Assembly: GCA_046290435.1 (NCBI GenBank)
Contig: JBKAGO010000039.1
Span: 62,001-126,000, forward strand
Direction of reading: 5' to 3'
Source of the DNA: CAVQUE01 sp046290435
GTDB taxonomy: Bacteria > Actinomycetota > Acidimicrobiia > Acidimicrobiales > UBA8592
Length of the DNA: 64,000 nt
Below the pieces are notes generated by a model. It did not search any database. It saw nothing but the letters and a program-made list of their open reading frames with translations, and was not told where the DNA came from. A program made the position numbers and the translations under genes. This document shows positions 30,457-39,103 of this stretch, piece by piece; the first letter of the stretch is position 1, and each line of letters begins with the position of its first letter.

Positions 30457-31664
30457 TTGAACGATGGGAAGCGGTCACGTCTGACCCAGGTCGGTGTGGT
30501 GTTGTGCCTGGCGCTGGGGGGGGACTGGTCGCCGCAAGCCCCGCGGCTGGGTTCCAGAGTGAGGCAGGACATCCTCAAGTCGTAGGTGCACCGAACGAAG
30601 AGCCTTCGATAGAAGATACGGCCTCGGTGGGCTATTCAGGAAACGAGCGCTTGGCCTTTGATCACCTGCCTGCCTTTCCGTTCGACCCAGTCGGTCCTCT
30701 CGTTGGCCCTGGTGGACCGGAAGTCGAGTTCGAGGATCCAGCGATCGCCGCGCTGGCGATGGGAACCAGTGTCTTGGAGAGTGTTGTTGCGAGCCCGCCC
30801 AGGGTAAATGGTTCTAGTGCGGCGGTTGGTGCAATGCAGTTCGATTTCGGAGACCACACCTTGCGGCCATCCGACTCGGTCGATGGTCTTCTCGAGGCCA
30901 TCCCTCGATCGGACGGTGTGCGCTGGTTCGTTCACCGGTTGGCCGGGGGTGGCCTGAGTTCGCTCGCCGTTTTCGAAGACCCCGATGGCCCGAACTCGGC
31001 GACTCTGGAGTACCACCTCGAGGCAAACCACCAAGTCGTTGCGTTCGATGATGGTTCGGCGCTCATGGTCGACGGGGAAACGGTGATCGGCATGGTATCG
31101 GCGCCGTGGGGGGTCGATGGCGCCGGGAATCCGGTGGAGGTAGTCCAGAGCTTCGGTGAAGGAACGATCACTGTCGGCTTCGACCCAGCGCAGGTAGATG
31201 TGTGGCCGGTAGTCCTCGACCCTACCTGGCACCCCATCAGATGCACTCGGATCAATCGGACGAGCACCGCAGGTCAGTATCTCGCCAGAAGGCACTGTCC
31301 GATTCGATCCGATATCACGGCCCGTGGATACTACCCTGAAAGAATGGAGCACTTCGGTCGATATCGTAACGTGAAGCGCTCTGGAGGGTGTGGTGATCCG
31401 TACCCGATACCCGATCGCCTCAGCATCTTCGGGGTGGGCGTGGTCTATGACTTCAGGCAGGCATGCAAAGCTCATGATTACTGCTACGACCTTGGTCATT
31501 CAGAACGGCTGAACTACGCGAACGTGACCAAAGGGGCCTGTGACGCCTACTTGCTTGCGGACATGTACTTCGATTGCGGCCATCGGTCAAGAATTCACCG
31601 CTCGCGCTGCTACCGCACGGCAGATCTATTTTACGGATTCGTTGTTGCTGTGGGCAGGTTCTGA
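30457..31664 (+). CDS. Secreted phospholipase A2-like protein with an apparent frameshift after the signal peptide
   Basis: The mature frame (mod-3 class of 30423) ends in a prokaryotic phospholipase A2 motif, RQACKAHDYCYDLGH, followed by CDAYLLADMYFDC, giving the catalytic His-Asp pair and the disulfide Cys. About 280 residues of unknown domain precede it. The best start is TTG 30457 with GAGGAG 7 bases upstream, encoding MNDGKRSRLTQVGVVLCLAL, a good export signal. This signal frame enters the mature frame (GLVAASPAAG) only if one base is added in the G8 run at 30516-30523. As given, translation would stop or misread, so the gene is off, phase-variable, or the sequence has a homopolymer error. 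Local GC is visibly lower than in neighbours, suggesting acquisition. Confidence 0.65.
30516..30523. repeat. Run of eight G at the signal-peptide/mature junction
   Basis: Changing this run to nine G would fuse the exported N-terminus to the phospholipase frame. Such tracts are typical slipped-strand switch sites and also typical sequencing-error sites. Confidence 0.7.
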
Positions 31665-31713
31665 TTGGTTTCGAATAGGCTAATTATAGATCTCACGGCT
31701 CGGGACTTGATGT

Positions 31714-32100
31714 ATGATTAAGCCATGGTCTTGGGGGGTCTGGTTGGTTCAATCTGTTTTGATGACGCTGCTGGTTGTTGCCGCCGTTGGCCTAGCGCAG
31801 TTGGAGATAAATCGGGTTGGAAATTGGTCGGGCGGCTGGGACGACGTGGCGCGACTCTCGTTGCTCGGTCCGGTACCGGCGGCCCTCGCGCTCTCCTTCG
31901 CTGACCTTCGCACGCCTCTGGGCATCCTTGCAGCAGCAACACTCGTGGGTTTCACGCTGGTCACCGGTGTGCTCTGGGCCCACGCGGAGTCAGCAACGGC
32001 GGCGATCTTGTACTTTCCCCAATTCGTGCTGTTCGTGCCCTGGGCCGTTGCCTTTGCGATCTGGAGCCGGTTCTACGCTCGGGACAGAATGGACACGTGA
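31714..32100 (+). CDS. Small four-helix membrane protein of unknown function
   Basis: The 128-residue protein has four hydrophobic segments (VLMTLLVVAAVGLA; LSLLGPVPAALALSFA; GILAAATLVGFTLVTGVLW; FVLFVPWAVAFAIW). It has no recognised motif. It follows the phospholipase-like gene by 49 bases in the same less GC-rich patch, so it could be its immunity or export partner, but that is only positional. The ATG at 31714 has no clear SD. Confidence 0.6.
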   Translation: MIKPWSWGVWLVQSVLMTLLVVAAVGLAQLEINRVGNWSGGWDDVARLSLLGPVPAALALSFADLRTPLGILAAATLVGFTLVTGVLWAHAESATAAILYFPQFVLFVPWAVAFAIWSRFYARDRMDT

Positions 32101-32117
32101 GACCTTCGTCACAAGCG

Positions 32118-32771
32118 TTATCCAGCGACGTCGCCAGGCGTTCCGGTCGTGACGAATCGCTCGAACGCGTGGGCCACCCGGTCGAGCGACCCGGCGAGGA
32201 AGTGGTCGACCCCGGTGACGACGTCGATGTCCGTCGCCTGCCAGTCGGCGGTGACCTCGGCGGCGGCGGTGGGGGAGCGGAACTGGTCGTGTTCGGGGAC
32301 GACCAGCACGGTCTGCGCCTCCGAGGCGGGTGCTGCCATCTCGTCGACCGGCACGATGGCCAGGGGTGCGGCGACCGCGAACCAGCCGGCGACGTCGTCG
32401 TCGACGGCCAGGATCACGTCGGCGCCGAAGGACCAGCCCGCCAACAGCACGGGGACGTCGGGCGAGCCCTGCTCGGCGAGCCGTTCACGCAGCCAGGCCA
32501 TCACCGCTCGGACGTCGTCGCGTTCGCCGCGGCCCTCGTCGTGAGTGCCGGTGGATTCGCCGACGCCACGGAAGTCGAAGCGCACAGCGGCCAGGCCCAG
32601 CTCGCCGGCCCGGCGAAACAACGCCGTCGGCACCGGGGTGTGCATCGACCCGCCGTGGAGCGGATGGGGGTGGGTGATCACCACAGCCGCGGTCGGCGCC
32701 TCGGGGAGGATGACCTCGGCGCTCAACACCGGTCCGGCCTCGGTGGTCACGAGGTGGCGTTCGTGGCTCAT
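32118..32771 (-). CDS. Alpha/beta hydrolase (dienelactone hydrolase-like)
   Basis: This 217-residue cytoplasmic hydrolase has the HPHPLHGGSMHTPV oxyanion region, FDFRGVGESTGTHDEG, a nucleophile elbow LLAGWSFGADV (Gly-x-Ser-x-Gly type with Ser), VVPEHDQF with the acid residue and GVDHFLAG with the catalytic His. The triad Ser-Asp/Glu-His is therefore complete. The substrate is unknown. ATG 32771 has TACCGT 9 bases upstream, overlapping the divergent groES-like promoter. Confidence 0.88.
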   Translation of the reverse strand: MSHERHLVTTEAGPVLSAEVILPEAPTAAVVITHPHPLHGGSMHTPVPTALFRRAGELGLAAVRFDFRGVGESTGTHDEGRGERDDVRAVMAWLRERLAEQGSPDVPVLLAGWSFGADVILAVDDDVAGWFAVAAPLAIVPVDEMAAPASEAQTVLVVPEHDQFRSPTAAAEVTADWQATDIDVVTGVDHFLAGSLDRVAHAFERFVTTGTPGDVAG

Positions 32772-32780
32772 CGCACCGAC

Positions 32781-32790
32781 ACGGTAGCCT
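32781..32790. promoter_or_regulatory. Two divergent -10 elements sharing one TA
   Basis: ACGGTAGCCT reads TAGCCT rightward (32785-32790), 8 bases before the GroES-like GTG, and TACCGT leftward (32786-32781), 9 bases before the hydrolase ATG. One polymerase-binding site could therefore fire in either direction, linking expression of the two genes. Confidence 0.55.
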
Positions 32791-32798
32791 CCACCACC

Positions 32799-33194
32799 GT
32801 GGCCCCATCCGACGACTCCTCCACCGCAGGTTCCTCCAAGGCGAAGCCGGCCAAGGGCTCGCACAGCCTCGGTCCCACCGAGAAGCTCCCGGTGAAGATG
32901 CTCAACGACCGCGTCCTGGTCGAGGTCCCCACCGAGGACGGCGAGCGCCGCAGCACCGGCGGCATCCTCATCCCGGCCACCGCCCAGGTGTCGCGCCGCC
33001 TGTCGTGGGCCGAGGTCAAAGCGGTCGGGCCCAACGTGCGCAGCATGGAGATCGGCGACCGGGTGTTGTTCAACCCCGAGGACCGCTACGAGGTCGAGGT
33101 CCGCGGCAGGGACTACATCATCCTGCGCGAGCGCGACGTCCACGCCGTGGCCGCCGAGCGTCTCGACGGGCACAGCACCGGCCTCTACCTCTGA
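32799..33194 (+). CDS. GroES-family co-chaperonin with N- and C-terminal extensions
   Basis: The 131-residue protein carries a full Cpn10 domain from about residue 33 (KMLNDRVLVEVPTEDGERRS, then GGILIP) to about 114 (RDYIILRERDVHAV). A ~30-residue Ser/Lys tail precedes it, and ~17 residues follow that normal GroES lacks, ending in STGLYL. The last three residues LYL fit the HbYX rule used by proteasome activators. GTG 32799 is set by the leaderless promoter. There is no groEL beside it; it sits just before trpE. It may be a GroES paralogue with a partner other than GroEL. The mobile-loop segment is atypical (TGGILIPATAQVSRR). Confidence 0.85.
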   Translation: MAPSDDSSTAGSSKAKPAKGSHSLGPTEKLPVKMLNDRVLVEVPTEDGERRSTGGILIPATAQVSRRLSWAEVKAVGPNVRSMEIGDRVLFNPEDRYEVEVRGRDYIILRERDVHAVAAERLDGHSTGLYL

Positions 33195-33218
33195 CCGCCG
33201 ACACACCGTCTCGCCATC

Positions 33219-34763
33219 GTGAGCCCCGCCACCACCACATCCGCCGACGGATCGACGCGCTCGTCGCTCGAGGACTTCCGCCGCCTCGCCGCCGGACACA
33301 CCGTCGTGCCTGTGTGGCGCGAGCTCGTCGCCGACCTGACCACACCGGTGGCCGCGTTCGCCAGGGTCTGCGGCGACGGCCCCGGTTTCCTGCTCGAATC
33401 CGTCGAGCACGGCGAACGGTGGAGCCGCTGGTCGTTCATCGGGCGCAACCCCTTGCTCACCATCACCAAGCGCAACGGCACCATCGAGGTCGACGGCGAT
33501 CTGCCCGAGTCGGTCGCGGTGGGCGACGGGGTTCTCGATCTGCTCGATCAGCTCCTGGCCACGCTGCGCGCCCCCGACATCGAGGGCCTCCCGCCGATGC
33601 ACAGCGGCCTGATGGGCTACCTCGGCTACGACATCGTCCGGGAGGTCGAGCGCCTGCCCGACGTGCCCGCCGACGACCAGGGCCTACCCGACGCGATGGT
33701 GTCGGTCATCGGCGAGCTCGCCGTGTTCGACCACTGGCGTCAGCGCGTCACCCTCATCGCCAACGTCATCGTCGCACCCGACGCCGACGAGGCGACCATC
33801 GACGCGGCCTACGCCGACGCCGTGAGCCGCCTCGACGGCATCGCCGCCGACGGTGCCCGCCCGCTGGCCGAACCGTTCCTCGAACCGCCCGGCGACGCCA
33901 TCGACGTGCCCGAGGTGCGCTCCTCGATGAGCCGGGACCAATGGGCCCTGGCCGTCGACACCGCCAAGGAGCACATCCTCGCCGGCGACATCTTCCAGGT
34001 GGTGCTCAGCCAGCGCTTCGACTTCGACCTCGACGCCGACGCGTTCGACGTCTACCGGGTGCTGCGCCAGATCAACCCCAGCCCCTACATGTACTTCGTC
34101 CGCCAGCCCGAGGTCACCCTCGTCGGCTGCTCGCCCGAACCGCTGGTGCAGCTCCTCGGCGAGACGGTCATCTCGCGACCCATCGCCGGCACCCGCCGGC
34201 GCGGCAGCACCGAGGAAGAGGACCGCCGCCTCGGAGCCGAGCTGCGCGAGCACCCCAAGGAGGTCGCCGAACACGTCATGCTCGTCGACCTCGCCCGCAA
34301 CGACGTCGGCCGCGTCGTCGCCTACGGCAGCCTCCACCTCGACGAGATGATGACCCTCGAGCGATACAGCCACGTCATGCACCTGACCTCCCAGGTCAGC
34401 GGCACCCTGGCAGACGGCAAGGGCCCCATCGACGTCCTACGGGCCACCCTGCCCGCGGGCACGGTGTCCGGTGCTCCCAAGGTGCGGGCCATGGAGATCA
34501 TCGACGCCCTCGAACCCACCAAGCGCGGCCCCTACGCCGGCGTCGTCGGCTACCTCGACTTCTCGGGCAACATCGACACCGCCATCGCCATCCGTACCAT
34601 GGTCATCACGCCGCACGGCGCGTCGGTGCAGGCCGGCGCCGGGATCGTCGCAGACAGCGTCGCCGAACACGAGTACCTCGAGTGCGAGAACAAGGCCCGG
34701 GCCCTGCTGGCAGCCGTGCGTCCCGCCGAAGCCATGACCGCATCCCGCAGGAGCCCATCGTGA
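33219..34763 (+). CDS. trpE: Anthranilate synthase component I
   Basis: TrpE makes anthranilate from chorismate with ammonia from TrpG. The 514-residue protein has GEDIFQ-like VLSQRF in HILAGDIFQVVLSQRF, INPSPYMYFV, the chorismate-binding PIAGTRRRG and EHVMLVDLARNDVGRV, and the C-terminal LPAGTVSGAPKVRAMEII and GYLDFSGNIDTAIAIRT. The feedback site near the N-terminus (LLESVEHGERWSRWSFIG) matches Trp-sensitive enzymes. It lies 24 bases after the GroES-like gene. trpG and trpD are absent from the window. Confidence 0.96.
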   Translation: MSPATTTSADGSTRSSLEDFRRLAAGHTVVPVWRELVADLTTPVAAFARVCGDGPGFLLESVEHGERWSRWSFIGRNPLLTITKRNGTIEVDGDLPESVAVGDGVLDLLDQLLATLRAPDIEGLPPMHSGLMGYLGYDIVREVERLPDVPADDQGLPDAMVSVIGELAVFDHWRQRVTLIANVIVAPDADEATIDAAYADAVSRLDGIAADGARPLAEPFLEPPGDAIDVPEVRSSMSRDQWALAVDTAKEHILAGDIFQVVLSQRFDFDLDADAFDVYRVLRQINPSPYMYFVRQPEVTLVGCSPEPLVQLLGETVISRPIAGTRRRGSTEEEDRRLGAELREHPKEVAEHVMLVDLARNDVGRVVAYGSLHLDEMMTLERYSHVMHLTSQVSGTLADGKGPIDVLRATLPAGTVSGAPKVRAMEIIDALEPTKRGPYAGVVGYLDFSGNIDTAIAIRTMVITPHGASVQAGAGIVADSVAEHEYLECENKARALLAAVRPAEAMTASRRSPS

Positions 34764-35632
34764 GCACCGAGACCCGTATCGTCCCCGAAGCCTTCGCCGC
34801 CAGTCCCGCCGCCGTCGTGACCACCCGCGATGTCGTCACCGCCACCGGACCGGACACCGAGAAGTTCCTCCAGGGCCAGCTCTCCCAGGACATCTCGCCG
34901 CTGGCGCCCGGCGAATCGGCGTGGTCGCTGCTCCTGCAGCCCCAGGGCAAGGTCGACGCCTGGCTGCGGGTCACCCGTATCGACGCCGACACCTTCCTGC
35001 TCGACGTCGACCCCGGCTACGGCGACGCCGTCGCGGCCCGGCTGCAACGGTTCCTGCTGCGCACGAAGTGCGAGCTCACCGTCGCGACGTGGCCGATGGT
35101 GGCGATTCGCGGCGCGGGCACCCACGGCCTCGACATCGCCGTCGAGTCCGGTGCCCTGGTCGTGGTGCCGGCGCAGTGGCCCGGCATCGAGGGCGTCGAC
35201 CTGCTCGGCGAGGCCGTGCAGGTCCCCGACGGTGTCCCCACAGCCGGCGAGGCCGACCTCGAGTTGTTGCGCATCCTGTGCGGCGTGCCGGCCATGGGTG
35301 CCGAACTCGACGAGCGGACCATCCCCGCCGAGGCCGGCATCGTCGACCGCAGCGCCAGCTTCACCAAGGGCTGCTACACCGGCCAGGAACTCGTCGCCCG
35401 TATCGACAGCCGCGGCGGCAACGTGCCCCGGCACCTGCGGCGCCTGACCGCATCGTCTGCGCTCGCCCCCGGCGACAGCTTGACCGTAGACGGCGCCGAC
35501 GTCGGACGTGTGACGTCGGCTGTGGCCGTCGGCGACGCCTGGGTGGGGTTGGGTTACGTCCGGCGGGCGGTCGAGGCGCCGGGCGAGGTCGCCGGGCCGC
35601 ACGGTCCCGTGGCGATCTCCGCACTGCCCTGA
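34760..35632 (+). CDS. ygfZ: YgfZ/GcvT-family folate-binding protein
   Basis: YgfZ helps to build or repair iron-sulfur clusters and binds tetrahydrofolate. The 290-residue protein has the GcvT-like N-terminal part (KFLQGQLSQDISPLAPG, SLLLQPQGKVDAWL) and the diagnostic Cys motif KGCYTGQELVARIDSRG. GTG 34760 overlaps the trpE stop, an arrangement that couples it to Trp synthesis with no evident biochemical reason. Confidence 0.9.
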   Translation: MSTETRIVPEAFAASPAAVVTTRDVVTATGPDTEKFLQGQLSQDISPLAPGESAWSLLLQPQGKVDAWLRVTRIDADTFLLDVDPGYGDAVAARLQRFLLRTKCELTVATWPMVAIRGAGTHGLDIAVESGALVVVPAQWPGIEGVDLLGEAVQVPDGVPTAGEADLELLRILCGVPAMGAELDERTIPAEAGIVDRSASFTKGCYTGQELVARIDSRGGNVPRHLRRLTASSALAPGDSLTVDGADVGRVTSAVAVGDAWVGLGYVRRAVEAPGEVAGPHGPVAISALP

Positions 35633-35775
35633 ACGACCCGACATCGCCGGCCGCTCCGGGGGATCGAACGCTCCGGCCAAGCGACTCAGAACCGAGCCCG
35701 AACGGCCGATAGGTCATCCACGGGTCGTCCCGGCGACCCGGCGCGACAGTAGTCTCGGTCGAGGCGACGGAAACG

Positions 35776-36276
35776 ATGACGGTGGCAACCAGCTCCTTCT
35801 ACGAGATACTCGGCGTCGCCCCCGACGCCGATGCGGCGACCATCCGGCGCGCCTATCTCGCAGCAGCGCGTGCCCATCACCCCGACCGCCACGCCGGCGA
35901 CCCCGCCTCGGCGGCACATGCCGAGAGCCGCATGCGTGAGATCAACGAGGCCTGGGCGGTGCTCGGCGACGCCCAACGTCGTGCGGTCCACGACCGCGAG
36001 ATCGCCCGCCGCCCAACAGGTGCGTCCAAAGCTCCTCGGACGGGGCGCACGGCCCGTACCCGCCCGGCTCCCGAGCCGGCGACCTCGGGCATCGCTGCAT
36101 CACGCAAGCTCACGATGCTGCCGCCGGCATTGCTGTTCGCCGCCGTGGTCTGCTTCGTCGCAGGAGCAGTTCTGCGACTGGTTCCCGTGCTGGCCTTCGG
36201 TCTCGGCATGGCGATCCTCGGAGGCATCTCCTTCGTTGCGGTGCCCATCGTGACGATGCACCGGTCGCGGCGGTAG
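35776..36276 (+). CDS. Membrane-anchored J-domain protein
   Basis: The 166-residue protein starts with a J domain (SFYEILGVAPDADAATIRRAY, HHPDRHAGDP with the HPD triad, INEAWAVLGDAQRRA), then a basic Thr/Arg/Pro linker, then two adjacent membrane helices (LPPALLFAAVVCFVAGAVL and FGLGMAILGGISFVAVPIV). It should recruit DnaK to the membrane. It sits between trpE/ygfZ and trpC, where mycobacteria also keep a small membrane protein gene. A TAGTCT hexamer (35750-35755) lies 20 bases before the ATG. Confidence 0.85.
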   Translation: MTVATSSFYEILGVAPDADAATIRRAYLAAARAHHPDRHAGDPASAAHAESRMREINEAWAVLGDAQRRAVHDREIARRPTGASKAPRTGRTARTRPAPEPATSGIAASRKLTMLPPALLFAAVVCFVAGAVLRLVPVLAFGLGMAILGGISFVAVPIVTMHRSRR

Positions 36277-36279
36277 CGT
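36274..36279 (+). promoter_or_regulatory. -10 element of trpC
   Basis: TAGCGT overlaps the TAG stop of the J-protein gene. A short leader of about 35 bases would precede the GTG of trpC. Confidence 0.35.
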
Positions 36280-36319
36280 CCGGGCGGTCCGCCGCTCCAC
36301 GCCCGCACCGAGGTCTCCC

Positions 36320-37105
36320 GTGGCCACCTATCTCGACGCCATCCTCGACCATCACCGCCGCAGAGCCGCCGGCGACTCGCGCGTGCTCGATCGCCTCGTC
36401 GAGCAGGCCGGCTCGTGCCCGCCGCCCAGAGGATTCCGTGCCGCGCTCATGGCGAGCGAGACCCTGGCGGTCATCGCCGAGGTGAAGCGTCGGTCGCCCT
36501 CGAAGGGCGCGCTGGCGGCCGATCTGGATCCCGCCGACGTGGCCCGCTCCTACGTCGCAGGTGGAGCTTCATGCCTGTCGGTGCTGACCGACGGCCCGCA
36601 CTTCGGCGGCTCCGCCGCCGATCTGGCCGCCGCACGCGATGCCGTCGACGTCCCGGTCATCCGCAAGGACTTCACCGTCGACGCCCGCGACGTCTGCGAC
36701 GCCCGCCTCATGGGGGCCGACGCGGTGCTGCTGATCGTGGCCGCGCTCGACGACGCGGAACTCGTCGACCTCTGCGCGCTGGCCGGCGAACTCGGGCTCG
36801 ACGCGCTGGTCGAGACCCACGACGAGGCCGAGGTCGGGCGGGCGCTCGGCGCGGGTGCCACCATGGTCGGGGTCAACCAACGCGACCTCGTGACGTTCGA
36901 GGTCGACCAGGCACGCGCGGTGCGCGTCGCAGCGGCACTGCCCCGAGACGTCGTGCGCATCGCCGAGAGCGGCGTCCGTGGTCCCGCCGACGCCCGGGCG
37001 TTGGCCGACGCAGGTTATGACGCCGTGCTCGTGGGCGAGTCCGTCGTCACCGCCGGCGATCGGGCCGCCTCGGTGGCGGCCCTACGGGTCCCGACGCAGC
37101 CGTGA
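36320..37105 (+). CDS. trpC: Indole-3-glycerol phosphate synthase
   Basis: TrpC closes the indole ring. The 261-residue TIM barrel has the catalytic Lys/Glu motif VIAEVKRRSPSKGAL, SVLTDGPHFGGS, the second Lys in VIRKDFTVDARDV, GVNQRDLVTFEVD and the phosphate site AESGVRGPAD plus LVGES. The GTG start gives the usual ~20-residue lead-in YLDAILDHHRRR. Confidence 0.96.
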   Translation: MATYLDAILDHHRRRAAGDSRVLDRLVEQAGSCPPPRGFRAALMASETLAVIAEVKRRSPSKGALAADLDPADVARSYVAGGASCLSVLTDGPHFGGSAADLAAARDAVDVPVIRKDFTVDARDVCDARLMGADAVLLIVAALDDAELVDLCALAGELGLDALVETHDEAEVGRALGAGATMVGVNQRDLVTFEVDQARAVRVAAALPRDVVRIAESGVRGPADARALADAGYDAVLVGESVVTAGDRAASVAALRVPTQP

Positions 37106-37173
37106 CGGTCGATCGGGCTCGGGACTCGCGTCCCGAGCCGGCAAAGTTGGCCGGACGAATCCGCCCCGTCCGG

Positions 37174-37179
37174 TAACGT
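37174..37179 (+). promoter_or_regulatory. -10 element of trpF-trpB-trpA
   Basis: TAACGT lies 8 bases before the ATG at 37188, so trpFBA can be made without trpC read-through. Confidence 0.5.
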
Positions 37180-37187
37180 CGGTTCCG

Positions 37188-37958
37188 ATGTTCGTGAAGA
37201 TCTGCGGGATCACCAGGGAAGAGGACGCGCTGTTGGCTGTCGCGGTGGGCGCCGACGCGCTGGGGTTCATCTTCGCGCCCTCGGCCCGTCAGGTCCCGCC
37301 CGGGCGCGTCGCAGACATCGTTCGACGGCTCCCGCCCGATGTGGCCACCGTCGGCGTCTTCCGCAACGAACTCCCCGAACGGGTCATCGCTGTTGCGCAT
37401 CAGGCCGGCCTGAGTGCCGTGCAGCTCCACGGCAACGAGACCCCCGAGGTGGTCGCCGCGGTCCGGGCCGAGGTGCGCATGGTCATCAAGGCCGTGGCCG
37501 CCGGATCGCCGGGCTTCGACAACGCCGCCGCCTACGGCGCCGACGCCATCCTGGTCGACGCGCCCACACCGGGCGCCGGCAAGGTCTTCGATTGGGGCCT
37601 CGCCGAGGACGCCCCCTCGGGTGTGCGCCTCATCATGGCCGGCGGGCTCGATCCCGACAACGTCGCGGCGGCGATCACGAAGGTCCGCCCGTGGGGCGTC
37701 GACGTCGCCACCGGCGTCGAACGGCTTCCGGGAGTCAAGGATCCGGTCCTGGTCCGGTCCTTCATCCGCAACGCCCGCAACGCCGCGGCTGCGCTCGAGC
37801 GAGCAGGTGCGAACGGTCACTTCGACCTCGATCGCCCACTCGACGAGGCGCAGCGCGGCCCGGTGTGGTCCGATCATCGCTCGGCCCTCGTCACGGGTCC
37901 CGACAGGGGCGCGGGCGCCGAACCCTACGATTGGCAGGAGGACGCCACATGGCGATGA
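37188..37958 (+). CDS. trpF: Phosphoribosylanthranilate isomerase
   Basis: TrpF isomerises PRA to CdRP. The (beta/alpha)8 core has VKICGITREEDALLAV with the catalytic Cys, GFIFAPSARQV, VQLHGNE, the catalytic Asp in LVDAPTPGAGKVFDW, and MAGGLDPDNV with GVDVATGVE. The 256-residue length exceeds the usual ~205; the extra ~45 C-terminal residues are polar and may be unstructured. The tail overlaps the first codons of trpB, so the extension may partly serve coupling. Confidence 0.93.
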   Translation: MFVKICGITREEDALLAVAVGADALGFIFAPSARQVPPGRVADIVRRLPPDVATVGVFRNELPERVIAVAHQAGLSAVQLHGNETPEVVAAVRAEVRMVIKAVAAGSPGFDNAAAYGADAILVDAPTPGAGKVFDWGLAEDAPSGVRLIMAGGLDPDNVAAAITKVRPWGVDVATGVERLPGVKDPVLVRSFIRNARNAAAALERAGANGHFDLDRPLDEAQRGPVWSDHRSALVTGPDRGAGAEPYDWQEDATWR

Positions 37959-39103
37959 CCGAACCCACCCCCGAGGGCAGATTCGGCAGGTTTGGCGGCC
38001 GTTTCGTTCCCGAAACGCTCGTCCCGGCATGCGAGGAGCTCGATCGCTCCTTCCGTGACGCATGGGGCGACCCGGCGTTCCGGGCCGAGCTCGACGGGCT
38101 CCTGGCCGACTATGCCGGGCGACCGTCCCCGCTGACCGAGTGCCACCGTCTCTCCGACGAGCTCGGCCATCGGGTGCTGCTCAAGCGCGAGGATCTCAAC
38201 CACACCGGATCCCACAAGATCAACAACGTGCTGGGCCAGGCCTTGCTGGCACGCCGTATGGGCAAGCGTCGTCTGGTGGCCGAGACCGGCGCCGGCCAGC
38301 ACGGCGTGGCCACCGCAACGGCCGCCGCGCTGTTCGGCATGGAGTGCGTGGTCTACATGGGCGAGGTGGACATCGAGCGGCAGGCGCTCAACGTGTTCCG
38401 CATGAAGCTCCTCGGCGCCGAGGTCCGGCCCGCGATGAGCGGCAGCCGCACCCTCAAAGACGCCGTCAACGAGGCGATGCGGTCCTGGGTCGCCACCGTG
38501 ACCGACACCCACTACTGCCTCGGTTCGGTCATGGGTCCCCATCCGTATCCGTGGATGGTGCGCGAGTTCCACCGGGTCATCGGCGACGAGTCGCGGGCCC
38601 AGTGCCGGGCGTTGCTCGGCACCGACCCCGATGTGGTCACCGCCTGCGTCGGCGGCGGTTCCAACGCCGCGGGCATCTTCGCCGGATTCGCCGACACCGA
38701 CGCCGAGCTCGTGGGGGTCGAACCCGCCGGCGGCGCCGCCGTCGACCGGGGGGTCCCCGGCGTGGTTCACGGCAGCGTTTCCTATCTGATGCAGGACGAG
38801 CAGGGACAGGTCCTCGAGGCCCACTCGATCTCGGCGGGTCTCGACTATCCCGGTATCGGCCCCGAACACGCCCACCTCGCCGACACCGGCCGCGCCCGGT
38901 ACGAAAAGGTCACCGACGCCGAGGTCATCGACGCCTTCCAGCTCCTGGCTCGCACCGAGGGCATCATCCCGGCGCTCGAACCCGCCCACGCGCTGGCCTG
39001 GATGTCTCGCGCCCGCGACGAGCTGGCCGGCAAGACCGTGCTGTTGAACATGTCGGGACGTGGCGACAAGGACGTGGCCCAGATGATGGACATCCTCGGG
39101 TGA
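37949..39103 (+). CDS. trpB: Tryptophan synthase beta chain
   Basis: TrpB joins indole and serine using PLP. The 384-residue protein has GRFGRFGGRFVPETL, the Schiff-base Lys in LNHTGSHKINNVLGQ, ETGAGQHGVATA with the catalytic Glu region, the phosphate loop CVGGGSNAAGIF, and HSISAGLDYPGIGPEH. ATG 37949 follows AGGAGG (37936-37941) at 7 bases; a second Met two codons later is an alternative. The stop overlaps the trpA start. Confidence 0.97.
   Translation: MAMTEPTPEGRFGRFGGRFVPETLVPACEELDRSFRDAWGDPAFRAELDGLLADYAGRPSPLTECHRLSDELGHRVLLKREDLNHTGSHKINNVLGQALLARRMGKRRLVAETGAGQHGVATATAAALFGMECVVYMGEVDIERQALNVFRMKLLGAEVRPAMSGSRTLKDAVNEAMRSWVATVTDTHYCLGSVMGPHPYPWMVREFHRVIGDESRAQCRALLGTDPDVVTACVGGGSNAAGIFAGFADTDAELVGVEPAGGAAVDRGVPGVVHGSVSYLMQDEQGQVLEAHSISAGLDYPGIGPEHAHLADTGRARYEKVTDAEVIDAFQLLARTEGIIPALEPAHALAWMSRARDELAGKTVLLNMSGRGDKDVAQMMDILG

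Noticed and set aside
33195..33218. A trp attenuator or leader peptide before trpE
   Set aside because: Only 24 bases separate trpE from the GroES-like gene and there is no Trp codon run or alternative stems.
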